From the NCBI GenBank assembly GCA_023052935.1, contig CM041294.1:155435399-155499398 (forward strand): 64,000 nucleotides of DNA, read 5' to 3'. Source of the DNA: Piezodorus guildinii. Its lineage: Eukaryota; Arthropoda; Insecta; Hemiptera; Pentatomidae. The translations under genes and the position numbers were made by a program. The notes under the pieces were generated by a model. It searched no databases, was not told the origin of the DNA, and saw nothing but the letters and a program-made list of their open reading frames with translations. This document shows, one piece after another, positions 12,779 to 23,614 of the stretch (position 1 is the first letter of the stretch; every line of letters starts with the position of its first letter).

Positions 12779-12793
12779 CCTAGTTGGGAGCCA
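12779..12793 (-). other. Candidate primer-binding site
   Basis: TGGCTCCCAACTAGG on the minus strand begins with the TGG expected opposite a tRNA CCA end and lies just inside the 5' LTR if that LTR ends near 12796. Confidence 0.5.
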
Positions 12794-12871
12794 AATTATA
12801 TAATATTCTTATTTTTTATAAAATATTTTGTTTTAAGAAAAATCAATCAACACAAATAACACTTCCATTAT

Positions 12872-13271
12872 TATTCAATTTATCTCTCAGGATATGGTAT
12901 GGGTTCTTGACAATCAGGCACATAATCTTTTATATAACTTTTTTAATCATAATAATAACTTACAAACATTAAACTAACAATATGCAGGCTAACCAAGGTC
13001 CCTCTTCATATTCTGCTCCACACTCTCCAACTCCCAGTAAAAACTAACTATATCCAGGTATAAAGATATAGACCTATCTCTTACCTGGTAGGTACCTGAC
13101 AGCACCCTTTTTACTTAGCACCCAAAATGGATGCTATGTTTGTAAACATACAATCAATCAAATTGGAGCTGATATTTAAATTTTACTTCTTATCTTATTG
13201 TTAGCCTGCCTAACACAATAATCAATAATAAATAATTTACTACAATAATTATAAAAAATGGGTATATTACA
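12872..13271 (-). repeat. 5' LTR (well-aligned part)
   Basis: Partner of 10834-11234, ending TATTACA on the plus strand; ATATATATA follows. It may extend left to about 12797. Confidence 0.85.
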
Positions 13272-13390
13272 ATATATATACCTTCTCATATTGATTTGAT
13301 AAATAAGTTCTTTCGGTTTTTCAGAGTGAAATATAACTCATTGTATATAGACATAAAATTGATTTTAATCTACAATATATTGACCATTAT

Positions 13391-13750
13391 TTAATATGAC
13401 TTTTTCCCATCTTTCCACCAACTGTATAATGCCATGTTCATAGAATGTCTGGAGTGTATTGTTACAAATCTGTTCCAAGTGGTTTTTAATTTCTTTCCAT
13501 TCATGGATTTCTGTACAGACCGGAATAAGTGGTAGTCACTTGGAGCTAGGTCTGGTGAATAGGAAGGGTAGGGCAAAAAGTCCCATCCAAGGCTCATTAA
13601 TTTATTGTGAATGACCAATGAGGTGTTATTCCTAGCACTGTCTTGGTGGAACTCATAACCTTTCCAATTCGCCAGTTCTTGGCATTTATTTTTAATTCAT
13701 TGGTCCAATTTTGTCAATTGTGAGCGGTATAGAATTGAATCAATTGTTTG
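13391..13750 (-). pseudogene. mariner transposase C-terminal remnant
   Basis: The minus strand reads an RSQLTKLDQ-like piece, FHQDSARNNTSL (second catalytic Asp present), GWDFLPYPSYSPDLAPSDYHLF (third catalytic Asp present) and a degraded tail. In-frame stops lie upstream and the N-terminal two thirds are gone. It is a different subfamily from the copies at 31440 and 60778. Confidence 0.8.
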
Positions 13751-14306
13751 CCCTGATAAGGATAAAATTTAGCAAACCAATTTTTACAGGTGCATTTGGT
13801 TAAGGCGTCATTACTGTAAATACTGCTCTATGATTTCTGTAGCACGCATACCTTTTTAAAAGTAATACAACAAAATATGTCGATAATGAATGATATTTTT
13901 TTCCATATTCACAGTGAAACAGCAAACACAATACTACGCTAGTTTCAACAAGAGATAACAGATATAGTTGATGACATATAACAGATAGGATAAATAATCC
14001 ACCTTAGGGTTAAATTCATCAGATAAGAAGTTTAATCATAGTGGCATGAAAATAAACAGAAAAACTGAAAGGACTTATATGCCAACCTGATATATGTCTT
14101 CTCATATTTCTTCACGTCAAACCCTTTTCTGTTGGTATTGATTCTTCTCAAGCGCAGATTTTACCCTATAAATATCAGACCAGATTTTCCTAGTATGGTA
14201 ATAGAGTGTTCTATTATTACTTAAAGGAAGAAAATAGAAGAAATTTATTTTTTAATAAATTTGATAAATACAATGAGACTAATATGATTCCATTCCTTCC
14301 TTTCTC

Positions 14307-14363
14307 TTACTGCTGATCAAACTGAATTATCATCACAAGGTAAGATGAAACTGCTGCGACCAC
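14307..14363 (-). CDS. GrA exon 4 with the SYLVMIIQF signature
   Basis: 18 codons plus TAA after acceptor TTTTTCAG. VVAAVSSYLVMIIQFDQQ is the TM7 core and C-terminus. Confidence 0.85.
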   Translation of the reverse strand: MVAAVSSYLVMIIQFDQQ

Positions 14364-17300
14364 CTGAAAAATGTATAAATATTACAAAATTTGTGATTAT
14401 TCATTATAATAAATAATCCAAAATGTTTTTAAGCAAAAATGGCAATCAACTCCATATGGAAAAATTTCCTATTAAACAATAGTATACCCTATTAATCAAA
14501 ACTTGAAGTATTTAATGCCGTTTTAAAATCATTCATAGGATATGGAGCTCAGGCATGGAGAAGTAAGGAATATATAGAAACTGAAAAATTTTTATATTAT
14601 TTTATTAAAATAATATTTAGCCTGCCACAAGCCACACCGTCATACCTGCTGCACATCGAAACGAAAATAGTCCCAATGTTCGTGGAAACTTTGAAAATTC
14701 AAAATAACTACATTCTAAAAGTTAAAAATCAATAAACAATAGACTGCCACATTTCATAAATGAGGAAGTAATCAAAACAAATATTTTCTGGATTAAAGAT
14801 GTAAGAGAACTGGCTGAAAAACATAATATTTCTATAGACATTCAACTTAAAAACAAATATAACTGGGCTTTAATCTTACAGCAATTTAGACAATCACTGA
14901 CAGGTATTTATAGATAAAAATTTTTACAAAGGGGTATAGTCTCAGAGAAAATGTTTGTATATAAAAACTTGACTATGACTATGACTCAATATTTATTTGA
15001 TACCAAATTAAGTTTTAATGGGGCGAAATGGATCATTAAAGTTTGATGTAAATTGGTATACCTCAACTATAATAGATTTGGGTAAAATGACAATGTGATT
15101 TGCTCGCTTTGTAATAGAAAAGAAGTAGAAAATACGTTTCAATTTCACCCCACATGCCCCATTTTATCTGAAATTAGAATAAGGTGTTTCGGAAAGAATT
15201 ATTTAAACACTGATGAAGTAATAAACTATCTTAATGGACAGTACTGGATGGCTGTGTATAGATATTGTAAAATAGCATGGCCCTACAGATATAAACTTAT
15301 AAAAGAGTTTAACTATATTTAAAAATTGTAATATATCTATATATATGTAATTGTTTATTATTATTGTTATTGTTTTGAGCCTGATAATGAAATAGTTGAA
15401 TAAGTGAGTGAGATTGTTTTACTGTTATTGTGTAGTGTATTGTATATGTATATAGTTACTGTTATATAAATTGTAAAATTGAACAGGTCGGCTCCGGACT
15501 AGACGGTCTAAAAGACCATAGTTCTATTAATGTTTTTTTATAGGTTATATTTTTGTTGTAATATGCTGAAATAAAAAATAAAAAAACAGTTATCTATCTA
15601 TCTCTGTCTATCTATCAAAATGTTTTTAAAAATAATTAAGTTGTACCATTTAAAAAAAATTAAATTGACAATTTACTTTCACCTGTGGTGTATAGGTGAG
15701 CATAAAAGTATTCTATGCCGAAGGTAGTAGATTTCAACTCAGCAGTTGGCTCTATAATTTTTTAAAGTGAGTATTGAATGCAACTTAAAATGGTGGTACT
15801 GACCACTACACTGGCAGTTTAAAGATTGCTATCTTGATAAGCAACTAAAGTTGTTTTTGGATAGACAATATAGTTTTACCAAAATGACTATTTCACCAAA
15901 CTAACAGCTTTAAATTGTAAAATGACAAGCAGATACCTTTTGAATGTTTTGGTGCTTAATAAATTTGGTTTCAGTTCAACTCCATGTTTGAAAATGATCA
16001 AAATATTAATTGGTTTGCAATTTAATAAAATTTTTTAGATTGTATTATTCTTTTACCTTGGACCAAGGATGAGCAGGTTGTAAGCTTTGGTAGTCAGTTA
16101 TACCTTCCATTCTTTGATAAATTACACACTTTAGCTGTGAGCAAATTAGTTGGTGTATGACTAAGTAGGAAAATTACTTTTAATTAAGACTTTAAAAATA
16201 CCTGTAGCTTAGGGGATTTATGCCTTCACTATGTTTAAAACTTTTCTGAAACATCCATGCCTTATGAAAATCTGTGACTCAGTAGTCTAAAAGGACCCAT
16301 GGCATTTTTATAGGAATTGGAGGGAAGTAGTTCCAAAAGATAGCCCTTTTCCCACCAAATGCTACGTCCTTCCATTTTGGAGGGTCTTTAGTTATCATTA
16401 CTCCGTGATTTACCCCTTAATCTTTTGTCAGTTGTAATCTTTGAATAGAAAAAGGCTGAGGTAGTTTCCTTCTTAAGACTTTTACTGCCTCATGAGATGC
16501 TGTGATGTCTGGACATCTTGAAGCAGAACCATAAAATCATTCAGATGCTAATCATAAAGTAGATTACATTACTCGGGCATATTCTTGATCAATGCATGAC
16601 ACTTATTAGGTCACTCCTGCTGAACCACCATTCCCAATATCTTACCTCATGAAATGAAATGAAATGAAAAAACTTCTTTATTATCCTGGGACTAAATTCC
16701 CTTAAGAATAAAATAAAATACATAATTGATGACCGGAACAGTGTGGTCATGATTTAGAATAACAAAATACTAAACTAAAAAATAATTAAGGTAGTAATAT
16801 ATGTACATCTTTACAAGTCAGACTTTCGGAATAAGAAAAACAAAAAAAAAAAAACAGAAATAGCTGGTTTATCAATGATAATTTGAGTAATACAAACACA
16901 CAATAATAATAATAATAATAATAATAATTGGTATTTATAGCATCTGCAGTTTGAAGTTATTGTCTGTTTGACTGAGTAAGGAGAAGGTGGTTGAAAAGTA
17001 GCCATTTGAAGGAGGAAGCAGTACTTGCATGACGGATCTCAGGAGGAATAGAATTCCAAAGAGTGGTTGCTTTGGCTAGAAAGGACTTGTCAAAGGCAGC
17101 AGTACGGTGAGGAGGAGGGTAGAGGTCAGAAAGACGGGATCTAGTAGAACGGGACTGAATTGATGATTTAAATTGAAGGGATTGGAAGATGTAGCTGGGA
17201 CGATGAGTTCTGATAACCTGGTAGAGGAAGGAGGCTAGGAAATACTGGCATCTGTAACGAGGATAAAGCCACCTTAACTCGGTGTAATACTGGGTTATAT

Positions 17301-20300
17301 GCGTGTCTCTGGTGATTCCGAATACAAACCGTATTGCACAGTTCATAATACGCTTAAGTTTTGCTTCGAGCTCACCTCAAAGTCCGCTGTACACCTCGCA
17401 TCCGTAGTCAAAGTGCATGCATCATGCATCATTATCTTTTAACATTTAGCGCACCGTTCGAATTTATCAGGCAAACTCGGTCGGAGATTATCACAACAGT
17501 CAAGTAATCTCAGATAAGTAGTAATGGTGAAGAGCTCTTCCTGTAGTTCTACCAACAGGCCATCAAACAATCCAAATCCCAAAGCCATGAACGAACATAT
17601 ACAGCGAACGCAGAAATAGTAAAGGGATCATCAGGATACTTCGTTGCACTACCTTTAGAATGCTCATCGCATAACCACCAAGTTTAGTGTTTCTGCTTCC
17701 TGGTATGATCTTCTGACCATGTTTTAGAAATTAACAAATTATCATGTTTTTAGTGCGAGCCGTGATCAAGACCATGATGGGTATGTATTGGTCTTAGTGA
17801 AGTGCGATAAAACCAGAGTGAAAATAACTTCTTAAACTTTATTTATGACTAGAATTAAGGAACAAGTAGAAACGTAGGTAACTGATACTGAAGCACCCGT
17901 AGAAAGGTGGCTAGCACAACAGCATACTATGCCACAGATCACGGGTTCTAACCCGCAGGTGGTCCTAGGATTTTGTAATGGGCATAAAAAATCCTTAGTT
18001 ATTCCGTCCTTCGGAGGGGACGTAAAAGATGGTCCCGAGCCTGTGCGATGTCAAGTACTCGTTAAAGACCCCTATCCTAATAAACCCTGGATAGGCAAAA
18101 TTTAGGGCTCCTACTGTAGCATCATACGATTAGCCATACTAGTATAAAGTGACGTTAAATAAATAAACAAAAAAACTGAAGCAGTTAAGAAGAACCCAAA
18201 GAATGGCCCAAGATCAAGAACCTATAAAAGCGACATCGAGCTATGTCTTAATGAGCAAAGAGCAACATGCTTAATTGATCCCAAAAATTAAGGAACAAAG
18301 ACGTAATCGGAATAGTTTACCAAGTATTATACTAATATATTCGAACACATCTGTAGTTAGGAATTATAGGATGGAATAATTCAAGGATTACGTTTTACTA
18401 TTTAATGTATGAAGGTATTTTTTTAACTCTCTCAAGTCTTTAGTTTCCTTTTGAACAGTTCTGAATTCATCCCAAATTTGAGTATCCACTACTATGATAG
18501 TTTCAGAAAAGAGGTTAATCTTACCGAATGCACTAATGAGAAGTCCAAGTTGAATAGGCCACATGCAGTCAAGACGACTTTCCTCTTCATGGAAATGTGG
18601 AGCAGCAGCTTATCCTAGAAAAACATCGCTTATTGAAGGTTCTAATCAACATTTCCTTACATAAATATTCCAAATATGCTCGCAGTTTTGTAGTTATATG
18701 TTAGTTGGCTGAAAACTCAAACAGGAAATCTTTAAAAGTTCATAGTGTTAAATGTTACTATCTTAAAAGAATGATCTGACATTAAAAATTTAAAGATAAA
18801 AATCTATTATAATTTAAAAAATTTACTTACATTTCGCATAAGCTCATCGCTTTTATCATTAACCATCAGGTAATATAAAAGATCATTAAACTCCTTCGTC
18901 TGAAATCAAACAATATAATGGAAAATTGGCCGTGAAAAATTCGTTCATCAACACTTGGCTTATAAATCACAGTAGCTTGATAGGAAAAAGTTATATATAA
19001 ATCTTGTTCATTTCTAACAAGGAAGAAGGGGAAATAAAACTTTATATCATCAAAAGCGACAAATAGTGGAAATATGTCTACAAGAGAATGTTTTTTTCCC
19101 ATCAACGTCCTTTCCTGTTTCATTTATGGCAAACAGGACCGATTACCATTACGATATATTTGCCACATCCATACATATATGCAATATTTACATTATTCGG
19201 GGGGACCCGAATCAAACCCCGACGCTCACTATTGGATGTCGTGGCTCGGGGTCAGGAGATTCCAGCGCCTCTCAGTCAGTCGCGTCACCGGTGTTATAAG
19301 CCAGTGGAGACTGAGTGAGGGCGCTAGACTCTCAGGCATGAGTAGAGAAGCTGGCCATTGCCAGGATGGAATGGGATATTTACACAAATGGGATATTCAG
19401 ATCATGGTGTGAAGTCTTGTTTATAACATAATATGGAGACTTGGCTATTGTTCTGAGGACTTTGGACTGAAAGGATTAGATAAGCTTGATGTTTGAAAAT
19501 TTAGTTGTCCCTCACAGTTCAAGCCCATAGTTCCAAATCGGTTTTAGAATTGTCTTGTAAATTAATATTTCATTGCCAACAGAAAGTTTTGATATCTGTT
19601 CAGTAGGCCTTATCGTCTGTTGAGTTCTTGTCGTTTAAGTCGATTGGATGGGTTCCAGGTTAGTCTTTTGTCTAGTAGGAAACCCAGATACCGGACTGTG
19701 TCAGAGCAGGGAAGAGATATGGAGTTAATATCCGACAGGATCTGTGACGGAGGATAAAAGCTTACGTTTGGATTCATTAATTTTAATACGCCAACTAGCG
19801 CATAAAATTCGATCAAGGATAGGTGTCTTTGAGATAGGAAGATGCAATTTCTGGATCTAAATGGGTCGATAAAATGACAGTATCATCGCCAAAAGTTGCT
19901 AAGAAGGTATCAGGATCCATAGGTATATCATCTATATATGGAAGCTAAACGACAGGACCTAGGACACTGCCTTGAGGAACACCGGCCTCAATCGAGTAAC
20001 TATTGGAGAATTCTGAATTCAGAGCGGTCTCTGAAGGAACGGTTAGAAAGGTAGGATCGTAGGATTAGATATAAGGATTAGGGTGAATGGGTTTTTAGTT
20101 TGAAAATCAAGCCATCCTGCCACACTCGGTGAAATACCTGAGTAATGTCCAGAAAGGTACCAGTGCAATACTGCATTTTTTAAAGTGCAAAGGATTTATG
20201 GTCAACCACTCGTAGGACTTGGTGTACAGTGGAATGCTCTGAGCGGAATCCGAACTGGTGTAAAGAATTTTCATTTAAATGTAGGAAACATGGTGAGTTA

Positions 20301-22488
20301 CTAGTAATAGTCATTAGTGTGAGTTACTGAGGGAGAAGGTCTCTCATCCAACTCCTCTTCAGCCTTCTGTAGGCTGAAGAGGAGTTGGATGAGAGACCTT
20401 CTCCCTCAGTAACTCACACTAATTCCATGCCAGGAGTAGGTACCGTTGGGTGCTGCTCTCCCTCATGCCTATCACGCCATGTTTCTTAAAATTGACCGCA
20501 CATTCACTGATTGTTCATTGTATTATTTACAGGTGTGAATAAAGATTTAAAGTTAAAAAAAAAAAAAAAAAAAATGTAGAAAACGCTTAAGAAGGATTTT
20601 TAAAAGATTTTGCCTGATTGGCCTATAGGATGAGGTGTTGTTAAGAGGTTTACCCGGGAAAAAGGAAAATGATGGAGTGTTTCCACACCCAAAGAAAGTG
20701 GTTTGTACGGAGGATAAAATTACTAAATAGAGGTAGGTAACAAATGTTGGAGGCTGCTTTTTGGATCAGGGTAGTGAAGGAATTAACTGCATCATCAAAA
20801 TCTTGAGAAGATTTGATGGATACTCCAGGTTTATTCCATCCGTTATTATTTTGCAGAAGTGGTTCCAGTCAACTGGGCCTCTTAGGAATAATGGTGGAGG
20901 GAGCTTTGGAATAGGATATAATGAAAGAGTTAGGATAAGAAGGCTGTGATCTGAGGAAAGGTATTCGAGCCGGTAGTCGGAATGATTTAGAGGATGTCAA
21001 GGGTCAAAACAAAATAATTAATACTTCATAAGCATTGTGTGCGGAAGACTATTGTGGACTCAAAACATTTGAAAAGATATATGGAACTATGGGAGTCCTC
21101 CGGGTCCTGAGTTAGAATACCGAATGTGGCAGAATATTATTTATTCTTTTGATTCGGCCGAGAAGCGACCCTAGGGTAAGGAGACACTCCGGGGCAGACC
21201 CAGTTTCTTTAAAGGGGGTACCAAAAATTGGGGGAAAACCTGGCGGCAGAGCGTGTTCAAGGCCTAATCACCTCATTGCACGATCGTTGGCCTAGAAACA
21301 GTACGAATCTCTATATGCACTGAGCCCAAGACCCTTCATGGGCTGTAGAGGTACAAGTTTTTTTTACATAGAACTATGAATAATGAAGAGCCATAAGATA
21401 CGCGGACAGATAGTGAAATTATTGTAATGTGATATACTTGTAACTGTTACGCAATCATGCACAACACTCTTCTGCAAACCAATTAGGCAGAAATTAAATA
21501 AAAATTATTGTGTAAAATGAGATAAGGATTTCGTACTGCTTAAATCCCTTAAATACAATAATTTGAATACCTTTTCAGTAAGTTCTGATGCTGAGGCTGC
21601 AATTTTCCAAATGACGAGAAAAAAGCACGCAATCCACAACATTTTGTCGTCTTGCAACATCAGAATCTTAATATAAAAGTTTTTGTCATATTTTTGACTT
21701 GAGTATATATAGAAAGTTATTACAGTGATTCCTACGAAGCAGACGGCAATCAATATAGTAAGCGACCATGCAAAAGTGTTCTGGAGGGCTTCACAGGCAT
21801 CGCAGAGCTTGCTGTGGATATCGGAGAGTTTGGAGGCCCTCTTGCGTTGGTTGGGCGTTATGGTTTTCAACTTGAGTTTGTTTAAGGAATCACAAGCTCC
21901 TTTCAACCTAATCTCTATGAGGGATGCTAAAACTGAAAACTGCGACGTTGTCAGCCATATATTTATTACAAGAATCGAAGAACACACTGTAAATAGGATA
22001 TTTTGCGAATTACAAATTAGCCAAAAAACGAGAACGAAGTGTGAAGAAGAAACCAAGTAGTCCAATATACTGTAACTCTTCGTAAACCGGATGTTTAGAT
22101 ACTCATTTACTTCCGTTAGTATATCAATAATCTGATGTACATCGACGACTCTCCAAGTCGAGGTGCTTGTTGTTAAGATATACAAAATGGATTGGCTAAG
22201 CATGAAACATGAATGTAAAAATATATCTGCTTTTTCAAGAAATGTTTTCCCAATAGGCTTAATGAACAAAAAGTAACGGTTATAAGCGCTCACGAAAGTT
22301 GCGATAAAGAGGCTGGCTATTACAGACATAACAGTAAAGAAGTTCGATCTGACGAAACGACCTCTCTGCAAGAAGAAAGGAAATGTACCAAATACTGCAG
22401 AGAGATAATATATACGACAAAAGTGTTTGTTGGTCGAAATTATGTCATCTTGAAAATTTTCAGATCTCTTTGGGCTGACCGTCATTTT
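14307..22488 (-). CDS. GrA: gustatory receptor, four exons, intact (377 aa)
   Basis: Insect gustatory receptor of the 7tm_7 family, a seven-pass ligand-gated channel of chemosensory neurons. Exons (minus): 22488-21571, 18899-18831, 18614-18525, 14363-14307, all phase 0 with GT/AG ends; total 377 codons plus stop, within the usual Gr range. Exon 1 carries TM1-TM6; its ELTEK joins TKEFNDLLYYL in exon 2. Exon 3 holds LTACGLFNLDFSLVHS. Exon 4 holds SYLVMIIQF, the family signature (usual first residue Thr, here Ser). I chose the ATG at 22488 because it aligns with GrB MAISPKESENF; an in-frame ATG at 22584 is not conserved. A minus-strand AATAAA lies at 14249-14244. Introns 1 and 3 exceed 2.6 and 4.1 kb and are full of transposons. 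The ligand is unknown. Confidence 0.85.
14433..15616 (+). mobile_element. LINE 3' fragment inserted in GrA intron 3, with 13-14 bp target-site duplication
   Basis: It is flanked by AAAATGTTTTTAA at 14420-14432 and 15617-15629. The plus strand reads a decayed RT C-terminal region (SIWKNFLLNN, FNAVLKSFIGYGAQAW, PQATPSYLLHIETK) and a knuckle CSLCN...H..C in an open stretch to 15322. The 3' end has a TCTA-rich tail. The corresponding site in the duplicate copy (about 28370-28400) is empty, so it inserted after the A/B duplication. Confidence 0.8.
15684..15870 (+). mobile_element. Old tRNA-derived SINE, copy A
   Basis: A decayed tRNA-like head (GTGGTGTATAGGTGAGCATAA), then a body shared with 28432-28720 at the equivalent place in the B duplicate; it was present before the duplication. 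Confidence 0.6.
16190..16645 (-). pseudogene. Decayed coding remnant of unknown family, downstream half (copy A)
   Basis: The minus strand has coding-like runs broken by stops and shifts, for example LRRKLPQPFSIQRLQLTKD, then after one stop GVNHGVMITKDPPKWK and FWNYFPPIPIKMPW. The same sequence in the B duplicate (about 30230-30850) has different breaks. I see no RT, transposase or Gr motif. It is one ancient gene or element fragment that sat in the GrA/GrB intron before the duplication. Confidence 0.45.
16646..17440 (-). pseudogene. CR1-like LINE RT C-terminal fragment
   Basis: The minus strand encodes IRFVFGITRDTHITQYYTEL, then KSSIQSRSTRSRLSDLYPPP, then TLWNSIPPEIRH, the same C-terminal block as the plus-strand element at 32341. 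The 3' end at the left has a repeated TTTCAT tail. It splits the coding remnant of copy A, and the B duplicate lacks it. Confidence 0.8.
17441..17640 (-). pseudogene. Decayed coding remnant of unknown family, upstream half (copy A)
   Basis: An open 43-codon run includes VELQEELFTITTYLRLLDCC and PSLPDKFERCAK before a stop. In copy B the equivalent reading continues as LPDKFERCSKKLKDNGVRL and NWEWRFTRSGIISVMH (about 30785-30900), showing that the two halves were one sequence before the LINE at 16646 split them. Confidence 0.5.
17896..18175 (+). mobile_element. Full-length tRNA-derived SINE with 9-bp target-site duplication
   Basis: 280 bp bounded by ACTGAAGCA (17887-17895 and 18176-18184). The head has an A-box-like GGTGGCTAGCACAACAG and a B-box-like GGGTTCTAACCC. 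The body has TCGTTAAAGACCCCTATCC, and the tail is TAAATAAATAAACAAAAAA. It is absent from the B duplicate. Relatives are at 37975, 28432, 58735 and 59375. Confidence 0.85.
18525..18614 (-). CDS. GrA exon 3
   Basis: 30 codons from DKLLLHISMKRKVVL to FSLVHS, between acceptor TTTCTAG and donor GTAAGA. This is the region before TM7 that is conserved in insect Grs. Confidence 0.85.
18831..18899 (-). CDS. GrA exon 2
   Basis: 23 codons, TKEFNDLLYYL...DELMRN, between acceptor TTTCAG and donor GTAAGT. It aligns residue for residue with exon 2 of GrB, GrC and GrE. Confidence 0.85.
20291..20571 (+). mobile_element. Target-site-flanked retroinsertion with poly(A) and a perfect fold-back
   Basis: 281 bp inserted in the jockey remnant between AAATGTAGGAAAC (20278-20290) and AAATGTAGAAAAC (20572-20584, one mismatch). 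The right end is AATAAAG, 11 nt, then about 20 A, like the processed 3' end of an mRNA. The left part contains an inverted copy of the start of the right part. Downstream of the loop one plus frame is open for about 37 codons (from GCTGAAGAGGAG to TAA near 20490), so the source may be a transcript's 3' end. Confidence 0.75.
20313..20423. repeat. Perfect inverted repeat: 53-bp arms, 5-nt loop
   Basis: Left arm 20313-20365 and right arm 20371-20423 are exact reverse complements; the loop is TCTGT (20366-20370). Homology stops sharply at both outer ends. Confidence 0.97.
21087..21375 (+). mobile_element. Retroposed element with T-rich end (family Y), GrA intron 1
   Basis: It is present in copy A but absent from the matching place in copy B (about 35110). 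The 3' half (CCTAGAAACAGTACGAATCTC ... GAGCCCAAGACCCTTCATGG) matches the decayed copy at 28735-28983. It is non-coding. Whether it is a SINE or a LINE 3' end is not settled. Confidence 0.5.
21571..22488 (-). CDS. GrA exon 1 (306 codons, TM1-TM6)
   Basis: It is open from ATG 22488 to the donor (AAAG then GTATTC). Hydrophobic segments include IYYLSAVFGTFPFFL, TVMSVIASLFIATFV, HFVLVFWLICN and LIAVCFVGITVITFYIY, with an amphipathic loop rich in Lys (LNKLKLKTITPNQRKRASK) before TM5/6. Confidence 0.88.
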
Positions 22489-22530
22489 TATTACAAAGTA
22501 ACCTCCTGATACAGTCCTTTCTGTTGCGAA

Positions 22531-22535
22531 ACTGA
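22531..22535 (-). promoter_or_regulatory. Candidate initiator TCAGT of GrA
   Basis: The insect initiator motif TCAGT lies 43 nt upstream of the GrA ATG, in a block (ATATTCAGTTTC) conserved in GrB (36266-36270) and, as ACATTCAGTTTC, in GrD (50233-50237), at 43-45 nt in all three. It supports the ATG at 22488. No TATA box is evident. Confidence 0.35.
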
Positions 22536-22978
22536 ATATTTTTCTGATTGAGTAGTCATTAGTGATGACCAATACAATCCGCATTACAATAAATGATTTA
22601 TCAGATGTTATGTCAATCTATTGCTGGTGCCCGTCGTGAGCAACTTATCCGATTGCAATAATATAAAAGATATTAAATGATTCAATTCAGGCGATAAGAC
22701 TAAAAATCCTATATATAATATATCGACTTGAAGAAATGTATTTGAATATATATAGCACAAACATTGGCATTAAAGCATGCCTTATTCAAAAAGAGCATAA
22801 GGGAATTATCATTGTTTTGATGCGTATGCTCTCTTGATATTAGAAAAAAAAATAGTTGAACAAATAAAAAATAAGAGCTGAAGAATAGTAAAAAATACGA
22901 CTTTTCCCATTTTTCGCAAACCCGTAGTACCATGTCTTACCTATATCGTTTAATAATATTCTTCTAACCTCAGTTGAG

Positions 22979-23144
22979 AACGAAAGAGAGGTAAGGCGAA
23001 ACGACGATGGCAAAACGACGTCGAGGCTGATCTCAAATCTCTAGGGATGAGCTAATGGAGGAGAGCAGCGGAGGTCAGTTCAGAGTGAAGGCGAGTAGTC
23101 GAGAAGGCATTGGTCCTTCATGGGCTATAGCGCCAAAGAAGAAG
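22979..23144 (+). mobile_element. LINE 3'-end fragment with 13-bp target-site duplication (copy A)
   Basis: It is bounded by AACCTCAGTTGAG (22966-22978 and 23145-23157). It ends ATAGCGCCAAAGAAGAAG, a typical end of RTE/Proto-type LINEs. The same insertion at 36705-36848 in copy B shows it is older than the duplication. Confidence 0.75.
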
Positions 23145-23614
23145 AACCTCAGTTGAGTAAATTCGCTATTAGTCCAGTCAACTGAGGTTGAAAAGGAGGA
23201 TTCACACTACAAAATCATCATATGATAGTGCAAGGCGAAAGTTTGGTTATATTGATCCTGAGTGTTTTTCGTAGGTTTTCTTGTTCCATTCATTGTGTTA
23301 TTGGTTCTTTTTACTGTTTTATGGTTTTTGAATATGTTTTTTATTATAATTTAGTTAATTTAAGTGTTGTGGTTGCGAACAGTGGAAGTTGAGTTTAACC
23401 TAGTGGTTTCCACTAAGGTTTGACTTAATTAAATGAACTTATAGAGACAATTGAAGAAGAGAATTATCGTGAAGCGAAAGGTAAGCATATCCAAGAGTTT
23501 TTTTCTAAAAGTATTGTTATCCATCAACGAATTATTTAGGTTAGACTTTTAACTAATTACTTTAATTATTGCCAGTTATTTCTTCATTATCGGGTAGTAT
23601 AAGATCGTTAAACA

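Larger units (their letters stand above)
10780..13271 (-). mobile_element. Non-autonomous LTR retrotransposon, young insertion, minus orientation
   Basis: Two direct repeats flank a 1.6-kb interior. Reading the minus strand, they start TGTAATATACCC. Over 400 bp they differ only by one C in a C run. The hallmarks are in order: right LTR, primer-binding-like TGGCTCCCAACTAGG (12779-12793), a 259-codon ORF, a purine tract GGGGAGAAA (11235-11243), and the left LTR. No protease, RT or integrase is present, so it would need a helper. The outer LTR segments (about 10780-10833 and 12797-12871) align poorly, so the exact left LTR boundary is uncertain. Confidence 0.8.
19330..21000 (-). pseudogene. Jockey-clade LINE remnant in GrA intron 1
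   Basis: Reading the minus strand from 21000: an endonuclease end (YRLEYLSSDHSLLIL), a linker with SYRPI, RT motifs QFGFRSEHSTVHQVLRVVDH, AGVPQGSVLGPV and FLATFGDDTVIL (catalytic FADD changed to FGDD), then VRYLGFLLDKRLTWNPSNRL and NYGLEL further down. Many stops and shifts occur. It is interrupted by the 281-bp insertion at 20291-20571. Copy B lacks the whole element. Confidence 0.8.

Noticed and set aside
19190..19420. Another SINE (CCCGAATCAAACCCCGACGC looks B-box-like on the minus strand)
   Set aside because: No convincing A box, no second copy and no target repeat were found; left unassigned.
22489..22584. 32-residue N-terminal extension of GrA from the upstream ATG
   Set aside because: It spans the conserved initiator block and is not open in GrB; the ATG at 22488 matches the family.
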